From an uncultured Muribaculaceae bacterium (GTDB taxonomy: Bacteria; Bacteroidota; Bacteroidia; Bacteroidales; Muribaculaceae), in assembly GCA_910578075.1 (NCBI GenBank), contig CAJTPK010000008.1:55688-119687 (forward strand): 64,000 bases of DNA, in the 5' to 3' direction. The notes under the pieces were generated by a model. The model had not been told where the DNA came from. It did no database searches and was given only the letters and a program-made list of their open reading frames with translations. Position 1 is the first letter of the stretch, and every line of letters starts with the position of its first letter. Position numbers and translations under genes: made by a program. Positions 46,668 through 56,225 of this stretch are shown one piece after another.

Positions 46668-48168
46668 ATTTATACGTAAGCATAGCAGAAAGCGACATTG
46701 TAGAGGACACTCTGTCTGGCCAATCACGATAATGCGTGGAGCGGACCTTATTGGTGAAACTCAATGTGCCATAGAGCTTTCGCCACAGCTGATAATCGAA
46801 TCTCACTTCGGTGACATTGAATGACGCAACCGACTTGTCTCCCATCACGTTAAGAGTCCTGAAATCAACTTCCTCAAGATTTGTACCCCTCTTATAGCCT
46901 TTCCACGTGAACAGACGGTAATATTCATGATTAACAGATAACGATGCCCTTCTTCTCGACCAGGTGATATTGGCTCCGGCCTTTATCGAAAAACCTGAAG
47001 CGAAATTATAATTGCGTTCGTCTGTCCAATAGTGATCGCTTAGAATTGATCCGAGTATAATGGCATTCGCATGCGCATAGCAATCGAAAATATAACGTTT
47101 ACGCTCAACATCCCGGAAAAGGAAGCCGACACCGACGCTTGCCGGAACACCAAGCTTGTAAGGCACTTTGTCGATATTCGTTATCGTATCGCTGTCGTAA
47201 AAGTCAAAATGCTGATAGAGTCCTATACTTCCCGAAGAGTTCTTATGATCAAGAACCTCCCGCGACAACAGCCGACCCTTGATATTCAATTGAGAGAGCA
47301 CCGGCTGATATTTCATTCCCTGCAACTCGGCACGCACCGTAAAATAATCATATGGTTTTCTTGACTTGGCCTCGAATCTGTCTCCATATTCAAGATCAAG
47401 TTGCATGACAGCTCCCGGATAAGGACTCCTCATGCGCCCCTGAAAAGCCATCATTTTAACACCCAATGACATCTGCATCGCTATATTGGGAGTTCCGAAC
47501 ATTCGTCCTGGTGTGGCACGTCTCCGCCACGCCTGCCCGGTAACCAATCTGTTGATACCTCTCATCGGAGACAATATGAATGCCGCGAATTCGCGCTCAA
47601 ATCTTTCAAGTCCTCCGGAGCGGTCGTCAAGCACTGCATCAGAAGCACGGAATAACGTTTCCCCAAGCACCGCACCACCGATAGGGGTAGCTATAACATC
47701 ATTGGTAGATGGATACTCGCATTCCATAAACAACTCCCACAATGCACTTCCAGCAATAGCAAAAAGCTCGGACTGCCAATAATTGAATCCGTTGGATCGT
47801 CCGGCAGCATAATAGAGACTGCCGTTGTATGGATGCAAGAAGGTGTTTGTGCCAAGCTGGTCATTATCCCATATAAACCCATGCTTGAAATTCTCCTTGA
47901 TAGTATTGAAACTTATATATGCGAAATCTCCTTTTTGAACAAAACGGTCAAACGCCCACAATCCGGTATTGAAACCTATCACTTCCGCACCGGCACGCCA
48001 GAAATGTTTCTTTCCATAGTAAGCGACATCAGCTGAATCGGGTGGGATCTGAGTGACCATGTTATATTTGATCGGCATTTGTGCGGAAATTTCAGACACG
48101 CAAGATGCGATGATTACGCCAATCACCGCAATCATTCTCCAAAACAATATTTTTCTCAACCTTTTCAA
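46663..48168 (-). CDS. DUF3943 outer-membrane-type protein
   Basis: A 501-residue protein with a signal sequence and long stretches of alternating polar and aromatic residues that suggest a beta-barrel in the outer membrane. Segments such as GFIWDNDQLGTNTFLHPYNG and ELFMECEYPSTNDVIATPIGGAVLGE (seen as separate blocks) fit DUF3943. It ends in a terminal Phe (MLTYKF), typical of barrel proteins. The start is uncertain: TTG 48168 gives a proper basic signal peptide (MKRLRKIL); the first ATG, 48135, would lose it. Function unknown. Confidence 0.8.
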   Translation of the reverse strand: MKRLRKILFWRMIAVIGVIIASCVSEISAQMPIKYNMVTQIPPDSADVAYYGKKHFWRAGAEVIGFNTGLWAFDRFVQKGDFAYISFNTIKENFKHGFIWDNDQLGTNTFLHPYNGSLYYAAGRSNGFNYWQSELFAIAGSALWELFMECEYPSTNDVIATPIGGAVLGETLFRASDAVLDDRSGGLERFEREFAAFILSPMRGINRLVTGQAWRRRATPGRMFGTPNIAMQMSLGVKMMAFQGRMRSPYPGAVMQLDLEYGDRFEAKSRKPYDYFTVRAELQGMKYQPVLSQLNIKGRLLSREVLDHKNSSGSIGLYQHFDFYDSDTITNIDKVPYKLGVPASVGVGFLFRDVERKRYIFDCYAHANAIILGSILSDHYWTDERNYNFASGFSIKAGANITWSRRRASLSVNHEYYRLFTWKGYKRGTNLEEVDFRTLNVMGDKSVASFNVTEVRFDYQLWRKLYGTLSFTNKVRSTHYRDWPDRVSSTMSLSAMLTYKF

Positions 48169-48231
48169 AGCAATATCGTAACCTTTGCATTATAACACTT
48201 GAAATCATCACAAGGTTGGAGAATAAAAATA

Positions 48232-48265
48232 TCCGGAATCTGCGGCCTTATACGCAGATTCCGGA
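48232..48265 (-). terminator. Terminator after glnN
   Basis: TCCGGAATCTGCG (48232-48244) pairs with CGCAGATTCCGGA (48253-48265); on the minus strand it is followed by TATTTTTATTC. Confidence 0.87.
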
Positions 48266-48306
48266 CTCTAAGCTTAGAATGAATAGCTACTTATGTGATA
48301 ATCAGC

Positions 48307-50496
48307 TTATCTGATAAAGAGCAACTCTCTGTATTTCGGCAGAGGCCATATTTCGTTATCTACCATCAGCTCCAGCTTATCGATATGGTAGCGTATTGTC
48401 TCCATCTTCGGTGCCACCTCATCATGATAAGCTATGGATTTCTCTCTCTCGCTTTCGATTTTGTTTGCTTTACGACGAGCATCAACCATAGATGCCACTC
48501 CACTCTTTATCTCGGAGATATGTTCGCTGATGGATTCGATGGATGCGAGATCCTGAGACGCAATCCTGTCTGAACGATCTCCTTTGAACAACTGCTTGAT
48601 TTTATATACATTATCAAGCAGGAGCGACTGATAGCGAATTGCCGCCGGGATGATGTGGTTGATAGCCAAATCTCCGAGCACACGGCTTTCAATCTGTATC
48701 TTTTTCGTATACATCTCCCACTTCACCTCATTACGTGCCTCTATCTCTTTCTTGGAGAACACACCCGATTTTTCAAACATCTCTATGCTTGAAGGCAACA
48801 TATACGCATCATACATAAGAGGTGCCGAGGTCTCAGTGTCAAGTCCACGACGCGCTGCCTCCTCTTTCCATTCCTCACTGTATCCGTTTCCATCGAAATG
48901 AATTGCCTTGGATGCCTTGATAAGCACCTTTACCTCTTCGAGGATGGCACGATTCAACTCCTCGCCATTCTCAACACGGGCATTAACCTTATCGGCAAAA
49001 TTCTCAAGCTGAGCAGATACCGCCGCATTGAGAGCGATAAGGGCTGACGCACAGTTTGCAGATGAACCCACAGCGCGATATTCAAAACGATTACCGGTGA
49101 AGGCGAAGGGGCTTGTGCGGTTACGGTCAGTGTTATCAATCATAAGTTCCGGAATCTGCGCAACATCAAGACGCATCTCCTCTTTTCCTTTCACCATGAT
49201 TTTCTCATCGCCCTTGGCATTCTCCACGGCATCAAGGATTGCGCTGAGCTGCGAACCGAGGAACATTGATATAATGGCAGGAGGAGCCTCATTCGCTCCG
49301 AGTCGATGAGCATTGGTAGCATTCATGATCGACGCCTTAAGCAGTGCGTTGTGTTTATGAACCGCTGCCATGACATTGGCGACAAATGTGATAAAGCGCA
49401 AGTTGTCGGCTGGCGTCTTGCCTGGTGCGAAGAGCATGTCACCTTTGTCTGTGCCAAGACTCCAGTTGTTATGCTTACCGCTTCCGTTTATGCCGGCAAA
49501 GGGCTTCTCATGCAGGAGCACACGGAAATTGTGACGCTTGGCAACCTCTTCCATTATCGACATCAGAAGAAGATTATGGTCATTGGCAAGATTGCATTCC
49601 TCAAAAATTGGAGCAAGCTCGAACTGGTTGGGAGCAACCTCATTATGGCGTGTCTTTGCAGGAATGCCGAGTTTATGGCATTCAGTTTCAAGATCCAGCA
49701 TAAAAGCCTCGACGCGACTTGGTATAGATCCGAAATAATGATCCTCAAGCTGCTGGTTCTTTGCAGACTCATGACCCATCAGCGTACGTCCGGTCATAAC
49801 AAGATCCGGCCGGGCTGCAAACAACGCCTCGTCAACAAGGAAATACTCCTGTTCCCATCCAAGATATGTCACAACATGACTGACCTCCGGATTAAAAAAG
49901 CGTGCCACTCTTGTAGCAGCCTTGTCAACGCTGTTCAGAGCGCGGAGAAGCGGGGTTTTATAGTCAAGACTCTCTCCCGTATAAGAAATAAATACTGTGG
50001 GGATACACAATGTATTGTCTATTATGAATGCAGGTGAGGATATATCCCATGCCGAGTAACCTCGTGCCTCAAATGTATTACGGATTCCACCGTTGGGAAA
50101 ACTTGACGCATCCGGCTCTTGCTGAACCAGCAGTTTACCGTTAAACTTCTCGACCACTCCCCCTTTGCCGTCATGCTCCACGAAGGCATCATGCTTCTCC
50201 GCGGTGCTTCCAGTCAGAGGATGAAACCAGTGGGTATAATGACGCGCTCCGTTGTCAATCGCCCATCGCTTCATGCCTTCAGCCACACTGTCCGCTATCT
50301 CCCTGCTAAGGGGCTCACGGTTGTCGATGGCTTTAACCAATGAATCGAAAGTATCCTTGGGAAGATACTCAAACATTTTCTGGCGGTTGAAAACCTGCTT
50401 GCCATAATAGTTTTCCACTCTCTCCTTGGGAAGCTCCACTTTCACAGCTTTGCGACCGGCAGCTTCCTCCACACTTTTAAATCTTAAATTTGACAT
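48307..50496 (-). CDS. glnN: Glutamine synthetase type III
   Basis: A 729-residue type III glutamine synthetase (about 700-730 residues, larger than GSI) that makes glutamine from glutamate, ammonia and ATP. Conserved segments include HWFHPLTGSTAEKHD, GIRNTFEARGYSAWDISSP in two blocks, KTRHNEVAPNQFELAP, and INGSGKHNNWSLGT. GSIII is the usual main form in Bacteroidales. It lies 35 bp after dapL in the same direction and is the last gene before a strong terminator. It can assimilate ammonia made by urease and the hut pathway in the same window. Confidence 0.96.
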   Translation of the reverse strand: MSNLRFKSVEEAAGRKAVKVELPKERVENYYGKQVFNRQKMFEYLPKDTFDSLVKAIDNREPLSREIADSVAEGMKRWAIDNGARHYTHWFHPLTGSTAEKHDAFVEHDGKGGVVEKFNGKLLVQQEPDASSFPNGGIRNTFEARGYSAWDISSPAFIIDNTLCIPTVFISYTGESLDYKTPLLRALNSVDKAATRVARFFNPEVSHVVTYLGWEQEYFLVDEALFAARPDLVMTGRTLMGHESAKNQQLEDHYFGSIPSRVEAFMLDLETECHKLGIPAKTRHNEVAPNQFELAPIFEECNLANDHNLLLMSIMEEVAKRHNFRVLLHEKPFAGINGSGKHNNWSLGTDKGDMLFAPGKTPADNLRFITFVANVMAAVHKHNALLKASIMNATNAHRLGANEAPPAIISMFLGSQLSAILDAVENAKGDEKIMVKGKEEMRLDVAQIPELMIDNTDRNRTSPFAFTGNRFEYRAVGSSANCASALIALNAAVSAQLENFADKVNARVENGEELNRAILEEVKVLIKASKAIHFDGNGYSEEWKEEAARRGLDTETSAPLMYDAYMLPSSIEMFEKSGVFSKKEIEARNEVKWEMYTKKIQIESRVLGDLAINHIIPAAIRYQSLLLDNVYKIKQLFKGDRSDRIASQDLASIESISEHISEIKSGVASMVDARRKANKIESEREKSIAYHDEVAPKMETIRYHIDKLELMVDNEIWPLPKYRELLFIR

Positions 50497-50531
50497 AAAA
50501 TATAATATTTGATTTTGCCCGGCTTCGGGCG

Positions 50532-51749
50532 TTATTTCAATCTTGACATAGCCTTGAGTGTATTCTCACGCGAATTAAAACCTGTCAACCGTATATACCC
50601 CTCACCCTCGGCTCCGAAACCGGAACCGGGTGTGCAGGATATATGATATTTCTCAAGCATCTCTTTAAACAGAGACCATGAGTCCTCTCCATTCCTACCT
50701 TTTATCCACACATAAGGTGAATCTGAACCTCCGAACACTGTAAAGCCGGCTTTTTTCATACTGTCTCTGATTATCTTGGCATTCTCAAGATAATAATCCG
50801 TATTATTCCGGATGGATTCCTGACCCTCCGGTGTGTATAGAGCCTCTGCACCACGCTGCACGATATAGCTTGCACCATTGAATTTCGTTGATTGACGCCG
50901 ATTCCATAACTTGCGCAGGCTTACATCGCTCCCTTTGCCGTCTGTTGCCATCAATGACGCGGGAACCACCGTGTATCCACATCGTAACCCTGTGAAACCG
51001 GCAGTCTTTGAAAAGCTCCTCACCTCTACCGCTACATTCCGTGCCCCATCTATCTCATATATGGAACGAGGAATCCCCGGAGTCCTGACATAAGCCTCAT
51101 ATGCGGAATCATATATAATGATAGCCTTCTCCCGGATTGCATATTCCACCCATTTCTCAAGTTCTTCTCTACTGAGAACTGTACCCGTTGGATTTGACGG
51201 GGAACATAATATCACCACATCGGCATGTTCCGTTGGGACTTCAGGGCGGAAACCATTGGCTGCATTACATTCAAGATATACAATCTTTGACCATTTTCCG
51301 GAAGCGTCCCGCTCTCCTCCTCTACCTGCCATGACTGTAGTGTCAACATAAACGGGATAACCGGGATCTGCCACAGCTATAATACTATCTTGCGAGAATA
51401 TATCACCAAGATTACCCAAGTCACTCTTTGCTCCGTCACTGATGAATATTTCATCTGCACCAATATCTATTCCCCGCTTTTTATAATCCTCCTCAGCTAT
51501 TGCCTCGCGCAGAAATCCATAGCCTTGCTCCGGACCGTACCCATGAAAACCGACTGCAGTACCGACTTCATCAACAGCGCGATGCATTGCCTCGGTAACA
51601 CATGGTGCTATTGGCAATGTCACATCACCTATATCCATCCTTATGACATCCGCTTCCGGATGCCCACCCCTATATTCGGCAAGCCTTCGTGCCACTTCTG
51701 AAAAAAGGTAGCTCTCCGGCAGTTTCTCAAAATTATCGTTTATCTTCAT
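50532..51749 (-). CDS. dapL: LL-diaminopimelate aminotransferase
   Basis: A 405-residue PLP-dependent fold-type I aminotransferase that turns tetrahydrodipicolinate directly into LL-diaminopimelate, a short path to lysine and peptidoglycan. The PLP lysine is in VRSFSKTAGFTGLRCGY; FHGYGPEQGYGFLREAI and CSPSNPTGTVLS are typical of DapL. The 4-bp overlap with dapF, the next enzyme in the pathway, supports the assignment. Confidence 0.96.
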   Translation of the reverse strand: MKINDNFEKLPESYLFSEVARRLAEYRGGHPEADVIRMDIGDVTLPIAPCVTEAMHRAVDEVGTAVGFHGYGPEQGYGFLREAIAEEDYKKRGIDIGADEIFISDGAKSDLGNLGDIFSQDSIIAVADPGYPVYVDTTVMAGRGGERDASGKWSKIVYLECNAANGFRPEVPTEHADVVILCSPSNPTGTVLSREELEKWVEYAIREKAIIIYDSAYEAYVRTPGIPRSIYEIDGARNVAVEVRSFSKTAGFTGLRCGYTVVPASLMATDGKGSDVSLRKLWNRRQSTKFNGASYIVQRGAEALYTPEGQESIRNNTDYYLENAKIIRDSMKKAGFTVFGGSDSPYVWIKGRNGEDSWSLFKEMLEKYHISCTPGSGFGAEGEGYIRLTGFNSRENTLKAMSRLK

Positions 51750-52549
51750 AGTGGGTAATAATTTCCATCTGCCACAAATTCCGCGCCACCTTTAAGATAC
51801 ACATGATTTGTATTCTCATCCCACCGGATCTCAAGGTCGCCCCCAAGAAGATGGACCACAGCCGTGCGATCTGCAAGGCCATTGACAACAGCGGCAACGA
51901 GTGTGGCACATGCACCAGTGCCACATGCAAGGGTTTCCCCCGTGCCACGTTCCCATACGCGCATCTGTATATGACTTCTGTCAATTATTCTTGCAAATTC
52001 TATATTGGATTTATTTGGAAACACAGGATCAGATTCGAGTTTCGGACCGTGACATAACACGAGTTCATCCGTGATTTCATCACAAAAAATTACAGCATGG
52101 GGATTTCCCATGCTGACAGCAGTGACGGCGAACTCCAATCCGTCTACAATATTTATCTCCGGCTCCCCCATGTCTACGGTAACCGAATTGACCACACCGT
52201 CCTCTACATCCAGCAAAAGCATTTTAATGCCGGCTAATGTCTCAAGAGTTATTGTGCGTTTGTCGGTAAGGCCACGCTCATATACATATTTACCGATGCA
52301 TCTTGATGCATTTCCACACATCTCTGCCTCGGAACCGTCTGCATTGAACATCCTCATCCTGAAATCAGCAGTATCTGAAGGCATAATAGCCACCAGACCA
52401 TCACTACCGATACCGAAATGACGGTCACTGATCTGTCTTGACAATAAAGGAAGATTTTCGGGGATAGTGTCCATGGCATTGATATATATATAATCATTGC
52501 CGGCACCTTGCATTTTAGTGAAATTGACCTTTTTCTTGCTTTTTACCAT
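51746..52549 (-). CDS. dapF: Diaminopimelate epimerase
   Basis: A 267-residue cofactor-free epimerase that converts LL- to meso-diaminopimelate. The two catalytic cysteines are visible in AEMCGNASRC and in LACGTGACATL; the substrate site starts at KMQGAGNDYIYI. It is first in the unit dapF-dapL-glnN with a promoter 30 bp upstream. Confidence 0.96.
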   Translation of the reverse strand: MVKSKKKVNFTKMQGAGNDYIYINAMDTIPENLPLLSRQISDRHFGIGSDGLVAIMPSDTADFRMRMFNADGSEAEMCGNASRCIGKYVYERGLTDKRTITLETLAGIKMLLLDVEDGVVNSVTVDMGEPEINIVDGLEFAVTAVSMGNPHAVIFCDEITDELVLCHGPKLESDPVFPNKSNIEFARIIDRSHIQMRVWERGTGETLACGTGACATLVAAVVNGLADRTAVVHLLGGDLEIRWDENTNHVYLKGGAEFVADGNYYPL

Positions 52550-52578
52550 AAATTAAAGCAATCCTCTTTTTACCGCTG

Positions 52579-52608
52579 CAAAATTAGTCATTTTTTATTA
52601 ATCACCAA
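52579..52608 (-). promoter_or_regulatory. dapF-dapL-glnN promoter
   Basis: Minus strand TTG (52608-52606), 19 bp, TAATTTTG (52586-52579). Leader of about 25 nt. Confidence 0.6.
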
Positions 52609-52617
52609 CTATATCAA

Positions 52618-53787
52618 TCAAAAAAGTTCCACGATTATTTCATCCGATACCATTATACCGTCATCCGTCAGAAAAATCCGGTCTTCTTTCATTTCCAGCA
52701 ATCCTTTTTCAATTGAATTCCGAGCTTTACCAATAAGTCTGACGGCAACCTCCTGTCCAAACCGTTCCCTTATGTTTTTCAGCTCAATTCCCGTTGACTT
52801 CCGGATACTTGTCATGACGCATTCCTCATAAAGCTCTGTCTCTGAAAGAATCTCAGATTCCGAATAAACGTCACTCTTTTTCACCCCATTTATATACGCA
52901 TCCAAATCAGCGCTATTCCATCTTCGCGTTTTATTTCCATCATAACTATGGGCAGATGGACCTATCCCCACGTACGGGGTGCCATTCCAATAAGATGAAT
53001 TGTGCTTTGATTCAAATCCCGGCAAGGAATAATTCGATATCTCATACCTCACATAGCCGGCATCCCGCAACATGGAGTTGATCATGGAAAACATATCCAC
53101 ACTCAGATTCTCATCAGCCTCTTTTATCCTTCCCGAATCGCGCATTCGGGTAAGAACTGTCCTTTCCTCATACATCAATGAATAAGCAGAGATGTGACTC
53201 GGATGCATCGAAATAAACCCTTCGAGTGTTTTGCGTAATGATTCCAGTGTCTGTCCGGGGAGTCCGAACATAAGATCTATACTTATATTTGAGAAATGCT
53301 CTTTCAAAAGCGAATAAGCACGTATCGCGCCGTCTGCATCGTGCCTCCTACCTATTGTGTGCAACTCGTGGTCATCAAGACTCTGGATTCCCATGCTTAT
53401 CCTGTCTATCCCTGCGCTTTTCCATATCAAGACTCTTTGCTGATTGACATCATCCGGATTAACCTCCATTGTGGTTTCCACTATTTCCGCCTGCGGAGAA
53501 GCGTTATATATCACCTCACGGAGAGTATTCATGAAACCGGCAAATAAATTTTCAGGAATCAAAGATGGCGTCCCACCCCCGATATATAAAGTAATCCTGC
53601 GCCACCCCTTTAGTTCGTCTGCACGTGAACGCAATTCTTTTACAAGACAATCCTGATAAACGTGCCAATCGAAATCCCGACGTAGCACAGAGCTATAGAA
53701 GTCACAATATATACATTTACTCCGGCACAATGCTATGTGCACATACACCCCCCCTACATCCGATACTAAGTCATCATTTGCAATCAT
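52618..53787 (-). CDS. hemW: HemW-like radical SAM protein
   Basis: A 389-residue radical SAM protein. The 4Fe-4S cluster motif is CRSKCIYCDF near residues 21-30; GGGTPSLI, EVNPDD, RISMGIQS and DLMFGLPGQT follow as in HemW/HemN. HemW is a heme chaperone rather than a coproporphyrinogen oxidase; family members with this short N-terminus are usually HemW. It is divergent from the DUF1846 gene, with a -7 box only five bases from the ATG. Confidence 0.9.
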   Translation of the reverse strand: MIANDDLVSDVGGVYVHIALCRSKCIYCDFYSSVLRRDFDWHVYQDCLVKELRSRADELKGWRRITLYIGGGTPSLIPENLFAGFMNTLREVIYNASPQAEIVETTMEVNPDDVNQQRVLIWKSAGIDRISMGIQSLDDHELHTIGRRHDADGAIRAYSLLKEHFSNISIDLMFGLPGQTLESLRKTLEGFISMHPSHISAYSLMYEERTVLTRMRDSGRIKEADENLSVDMFSMINSMLRDAGYVRYEISNYSLPGFESKHNSSYWNGTPYVGIGPSAHSYDGNKTRRWNSADLDAYINGVKKSDVYSESEILSETELYEECVMTSIRKSTGIELKNIRERFGQEVAVRLIGKARNSIEKGLLEMKEDRIFLTDDGIMVSDEIIVELF

Positions 53788-53792
53788 AACCG

Positions 53793-53800
53793 CAAATTTA
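53793..53800 (-). promoter_or_regulatory. Putative -7 element for hemW, near-leaderless
   Basis: Minus strand TAAATTTG ends five bases before the hemW ATG (53787), so a transcript would have almost no 5' leader. Confidence 0.45.
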
Positions 53801-53848
53801 ATAAAAATTTTTCGACACCATATTGAAGTTACTCTTGGGAATATTTAT

Positions 53849-53856
53849 TAACTTTG
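53849..53856 (+). promoter_or_regulatory. Putative -7 element for DUF1846 gene, near-leaderless
   Basis: TAACTTTG ends nine bases before ATG 53866. A TTG lies 23 bp upstream, slightly farther than usual. Confidence 0.45.
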
Positions 53857-53865
53857 CATCCCGTT

Positions 53866-55332
53866 ATGAAATACGGATTTGACAACGACAAGTATCTCAG
53901 AATACAATCTGAGCACATCAAAGAGAGAATTGCGAAGTTTGGTAACAAACTCTATCTTGAACTCGGTGGAAAACTTTTCGACGATCACCACGCCAGCCGC
54001 GTGTTGCCCGGTTTTCAGCCGGACAGCAAACTGAGAATGCTCAGTAATCTTGCAGACAAAGCGGAAATAATCATCGTTATCAGCGCACTCGACATTGAAA
54101 AAAACAAAGTGCGCGGAGATCTCGGCATCACCTACGACATGGATGTGATCCGTCTTCGGGATGAATTCATGAAACGTGGTTTTCTCGTCAGCTCTGTGGT
54201 TATCACGCATTACAACCGTCAGTCGAGCGCTGATGCATTCCGTGAGAAATTAAGTCGCATGGGGATCACATCCTATTGCCATTACACAATTGAAGGATAC
54301 CCCAATAATGTGGCGCTCATCGATTCCGATGAGGGTTTTGGAAAAAATGACTATGTCGAGACATCTCGTCCGCTCGTAATCGTAACCGCACCCGGACCCG
54401 GAAGCGGCAAAATGGCGGTGTGCCTAAGCCAGCTTTACAATGAACACAAAAGAGGCGTTGAGGCCGGTTACGCCAAGTTCGAGACTTTCCCCGTCTGGAA
54501 CCTGCCTCTTAAACATCCGGTAAATATTGCATACGAAGCTGCGACAGCGGATCTCAACGATGTCAACATGATTGACCCGTTCCATCTGGAAGCTTATGGA
54601 GAGACTGCCATCAACTATAACAGGGATATCGAGATTTTCCCTGTGCTCAACGCCTTGTTCGAAGGCATATATGGCAGAAACCCATACAAATCTCCTACCG
54701 ATATGGGCGTCAATATGGTCGGCTTCTGCATCAATGATGATGAAACATGCTGCGATGCCTCACGCAATGAGATTATCCGCCGTTATTTCACAGCACTCAA
54801 CAGATTCGCCCAAGGTGACACTAATGACAGTGAAGTGAATAAAATTGCACTTCTCTTCAATCAGGCAAAAATTGATGTATCATACCGCAGAGTTGTCACT
54901 GCCGCCCGTTCACGCGCAGAGCGTGACGACGCTCCTTGCTCTGCCATAGAGCTTGCCGACGGTACTATAATCACTGCACAGTCGTCCGATCTTCTCGGAC
55001 CGAGCGCAGCCCTGCTTCTGAATGCAATGAAGCATCTGGCAGGCATAGATCATGATGTGAAACTGATACCGCAGCAGATGATAGAGCCTATCCAGGAAAT
55101 GAAAATCAATTGTCTGCACAGCCACAATCCGCGTCTGCATACGGATGAAGTGCTGGTGGCGCTTGCCGTTCTCTCAACACATGATGACAACTGCAAGCGT
55201 GCGCTTGGTGTTCTGACAGAGCTGAACGGATGCCAGGTTCATTCCACAGTGATGCTTGGAGAAGTGGATCATAAGATTTTCCAGAAACTTGGTGTCGGCT
55301 TGACCTGCGATCCTGCAAAAAAGCGTAAATGA
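53866..55332 (+). CDS. DUF1846 domain-containing protein
   Basis: A 488-residue cytoplasmic protein of the DUF1846 family, found in anaerobic Firmicutes and Bacteroidota. Visible blocks: FGNKLYLELGGKLFDDHHASRVLPGF, cut here as two segments, the glycine-rich VTAPGPGSGKMAVCLSQL that may bind a nucleotide or phosphate, and FPVWNLPLKHPVN. Biochemical function is unknown to me. ATG 53866 is used since the TTG at 53854 overlaps the -7 box. Its stop overlaps the next gene's start by 4 bp (ATGA). Confidence 0.85.
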   Translation: MKYGFDNDKYLRIQSEHIKERIAKFGNKLYLELGGKLFDDHHASRVLPGFQPDSKLRMLSNLADKAEIIIVISALDIEKNKVRGDLGITYDMDVIRLRDEFMKRGFLVSSVVITHYNRQSSADAFREKLSRMGITSYCHYTIEGYPNNVALIDSDEGFGKNDYVETSRPLVIVTAPGPGSGKMAVCLSQLYNEHKRGVEAGYAKFETFPVWNLPLKHPVNIAYEAATADLNDVNMIDPFHLEAYGETAINYNRDIEIFPVLNALFEGIYGRNPYKSPTDMGVNMVGFCINDDETCCDASRNEIIRRYFTALNRFAQGDTNDSEVNKIALLFNQAKIDVSYRRVVTAARSRAERDDAPCSAIELADGTIITAQSSDLLGPSAALLLNAMKHLAGIDHDVKLIPQQMIEPIQEMKINCLHSHNPRLHTDEVLVALAVLSTHDDNCKRALGVLTELNGCQVHSTVMLGEVDHKIFQKLGVGLTCDPAKKRK

Positions 55333-56225
55333 CAAAACTTCCCGGCAATATCGCAGATAAAAGGGTTATACTGCTTGATGGCGCAATGGGCACAATGCTC
55401 AGAGCCATTACACCTGACAGAAGAAATTTTCCTTGCGAGATGCATAATCTGAAGAATCCGTCTTTGGTAATGGATATCCACTTTAGATATGCTGAGGCTG
55501 GCGCAGACATCATCTGTACCAACACATTCAACCCAAATTCATTGTCTTCGGCAAGTGTGCAAAATTCCACACTTGCCGAAGACTCTGTTTCTGCAGCAGT
55601 CCGCATTGCACGTTGTGTCTCGCACGATTTCAAGATCAGAACCGGGAAAGAGATTCTTGTGGCAGGAACGATCGGACCGACATTCGATGCCAGCCTCATC
55701 CCCTTTCTTATTGACGGCGGTGTTGATTTATTGCTTTGCGAAACTGTCACGGATATATACCACCTGAAAAAATCGTTGGATCATGCATCGGAATATATGT
55801 CGCAAAGAAATCTGTTCATTCCAGTTATGGTATCTGTTACTCCTCGGAAAGATTCCGGTAAATTACTTTCAGGGGAAACCTTACATCAACTTATAGATGC
55901 AATCAATGGGTATCCGCAAATTATGTCGGTTGGTGTCAACTGTATTCCGCCAGACCGTAATCTAAAAAATATTCTGAAAGAATTATCTATTATAACAGAT
56001 TTACCAATAAGCGTTCATCCCAATGCCGGACTTCCTGACATAAACGGCAATTATCATATCTCTCCTGCTGAAATGGCGGAATGCCTACGATCATTTCTTA
56101 AAGATAGCATGGTAAAAATAATCGGAGGTTGTTGCGGAACAACCCCCGATCATATATCAGCATTACGTGATATGGCAGATTCGTTCAGCGCCACGGGAAC
56201 TCTTCGGGAACAGGATGTCCCTTGA
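55329..56225 (+). CDS. Homocysteine S-methyltransferase family protein (MetH N-terminal-like)
   Basis: A 298-residue stand-alone Hcy-binding domain. It begins LLDGAMGTMLRA as MetH does, has ADIICTNTFNPN, GTIGPT, and the zinc cysteines in GVNC and GGCCGTTPDHI. It lacks the folate, cobalamin and activation domains of MetH, so it may use S-methylmethionine or another methyl donor, or act with separate corrinoid proteins. It is coupled to the DUF1846 gene by a 4-bp overlap, and its 3' end overlaps the convergent ureD by 41 bp. Confidence 0.85.
   Translation: MTKLPGNIADKRVILLDGAMGTMLRAITPDRRNFPCEMHNLKNPSLVMDIHFRYAEAGADIICTNTFNPNSLSSASVQNSTLAEDSVSAAVRIARCVSHDFKIRTGKEILVAGTIGPTFDASLIPFLIDGGVDLLLCETVTDIYHLKKSLDHASEYMSQRNLFIPVMVSVTPRKDSGKLLSGETLHQLIDAINGYPQIMSVGVNCIPPDRNLKNILKELSIITDLPISVHPNAGLPDINGNYHISPAEMAECLRSFLKDSMVKIIGGCCGTTPDHISALRDMADSFSATGTLREQDVP

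Noticed and set aside
49306..50037. Plus-strand open frame of 243 codons opposite glnN
   Set aside because: Shadow of glutamine synthetase III with no recognisable domain.
50517..50530. Short GCCCG/CGGGC hairpin between dapL and glnN
   Set aside because: Only a 5-bp stem without a proper T run on the minus strand; unlikely to stop transcription.
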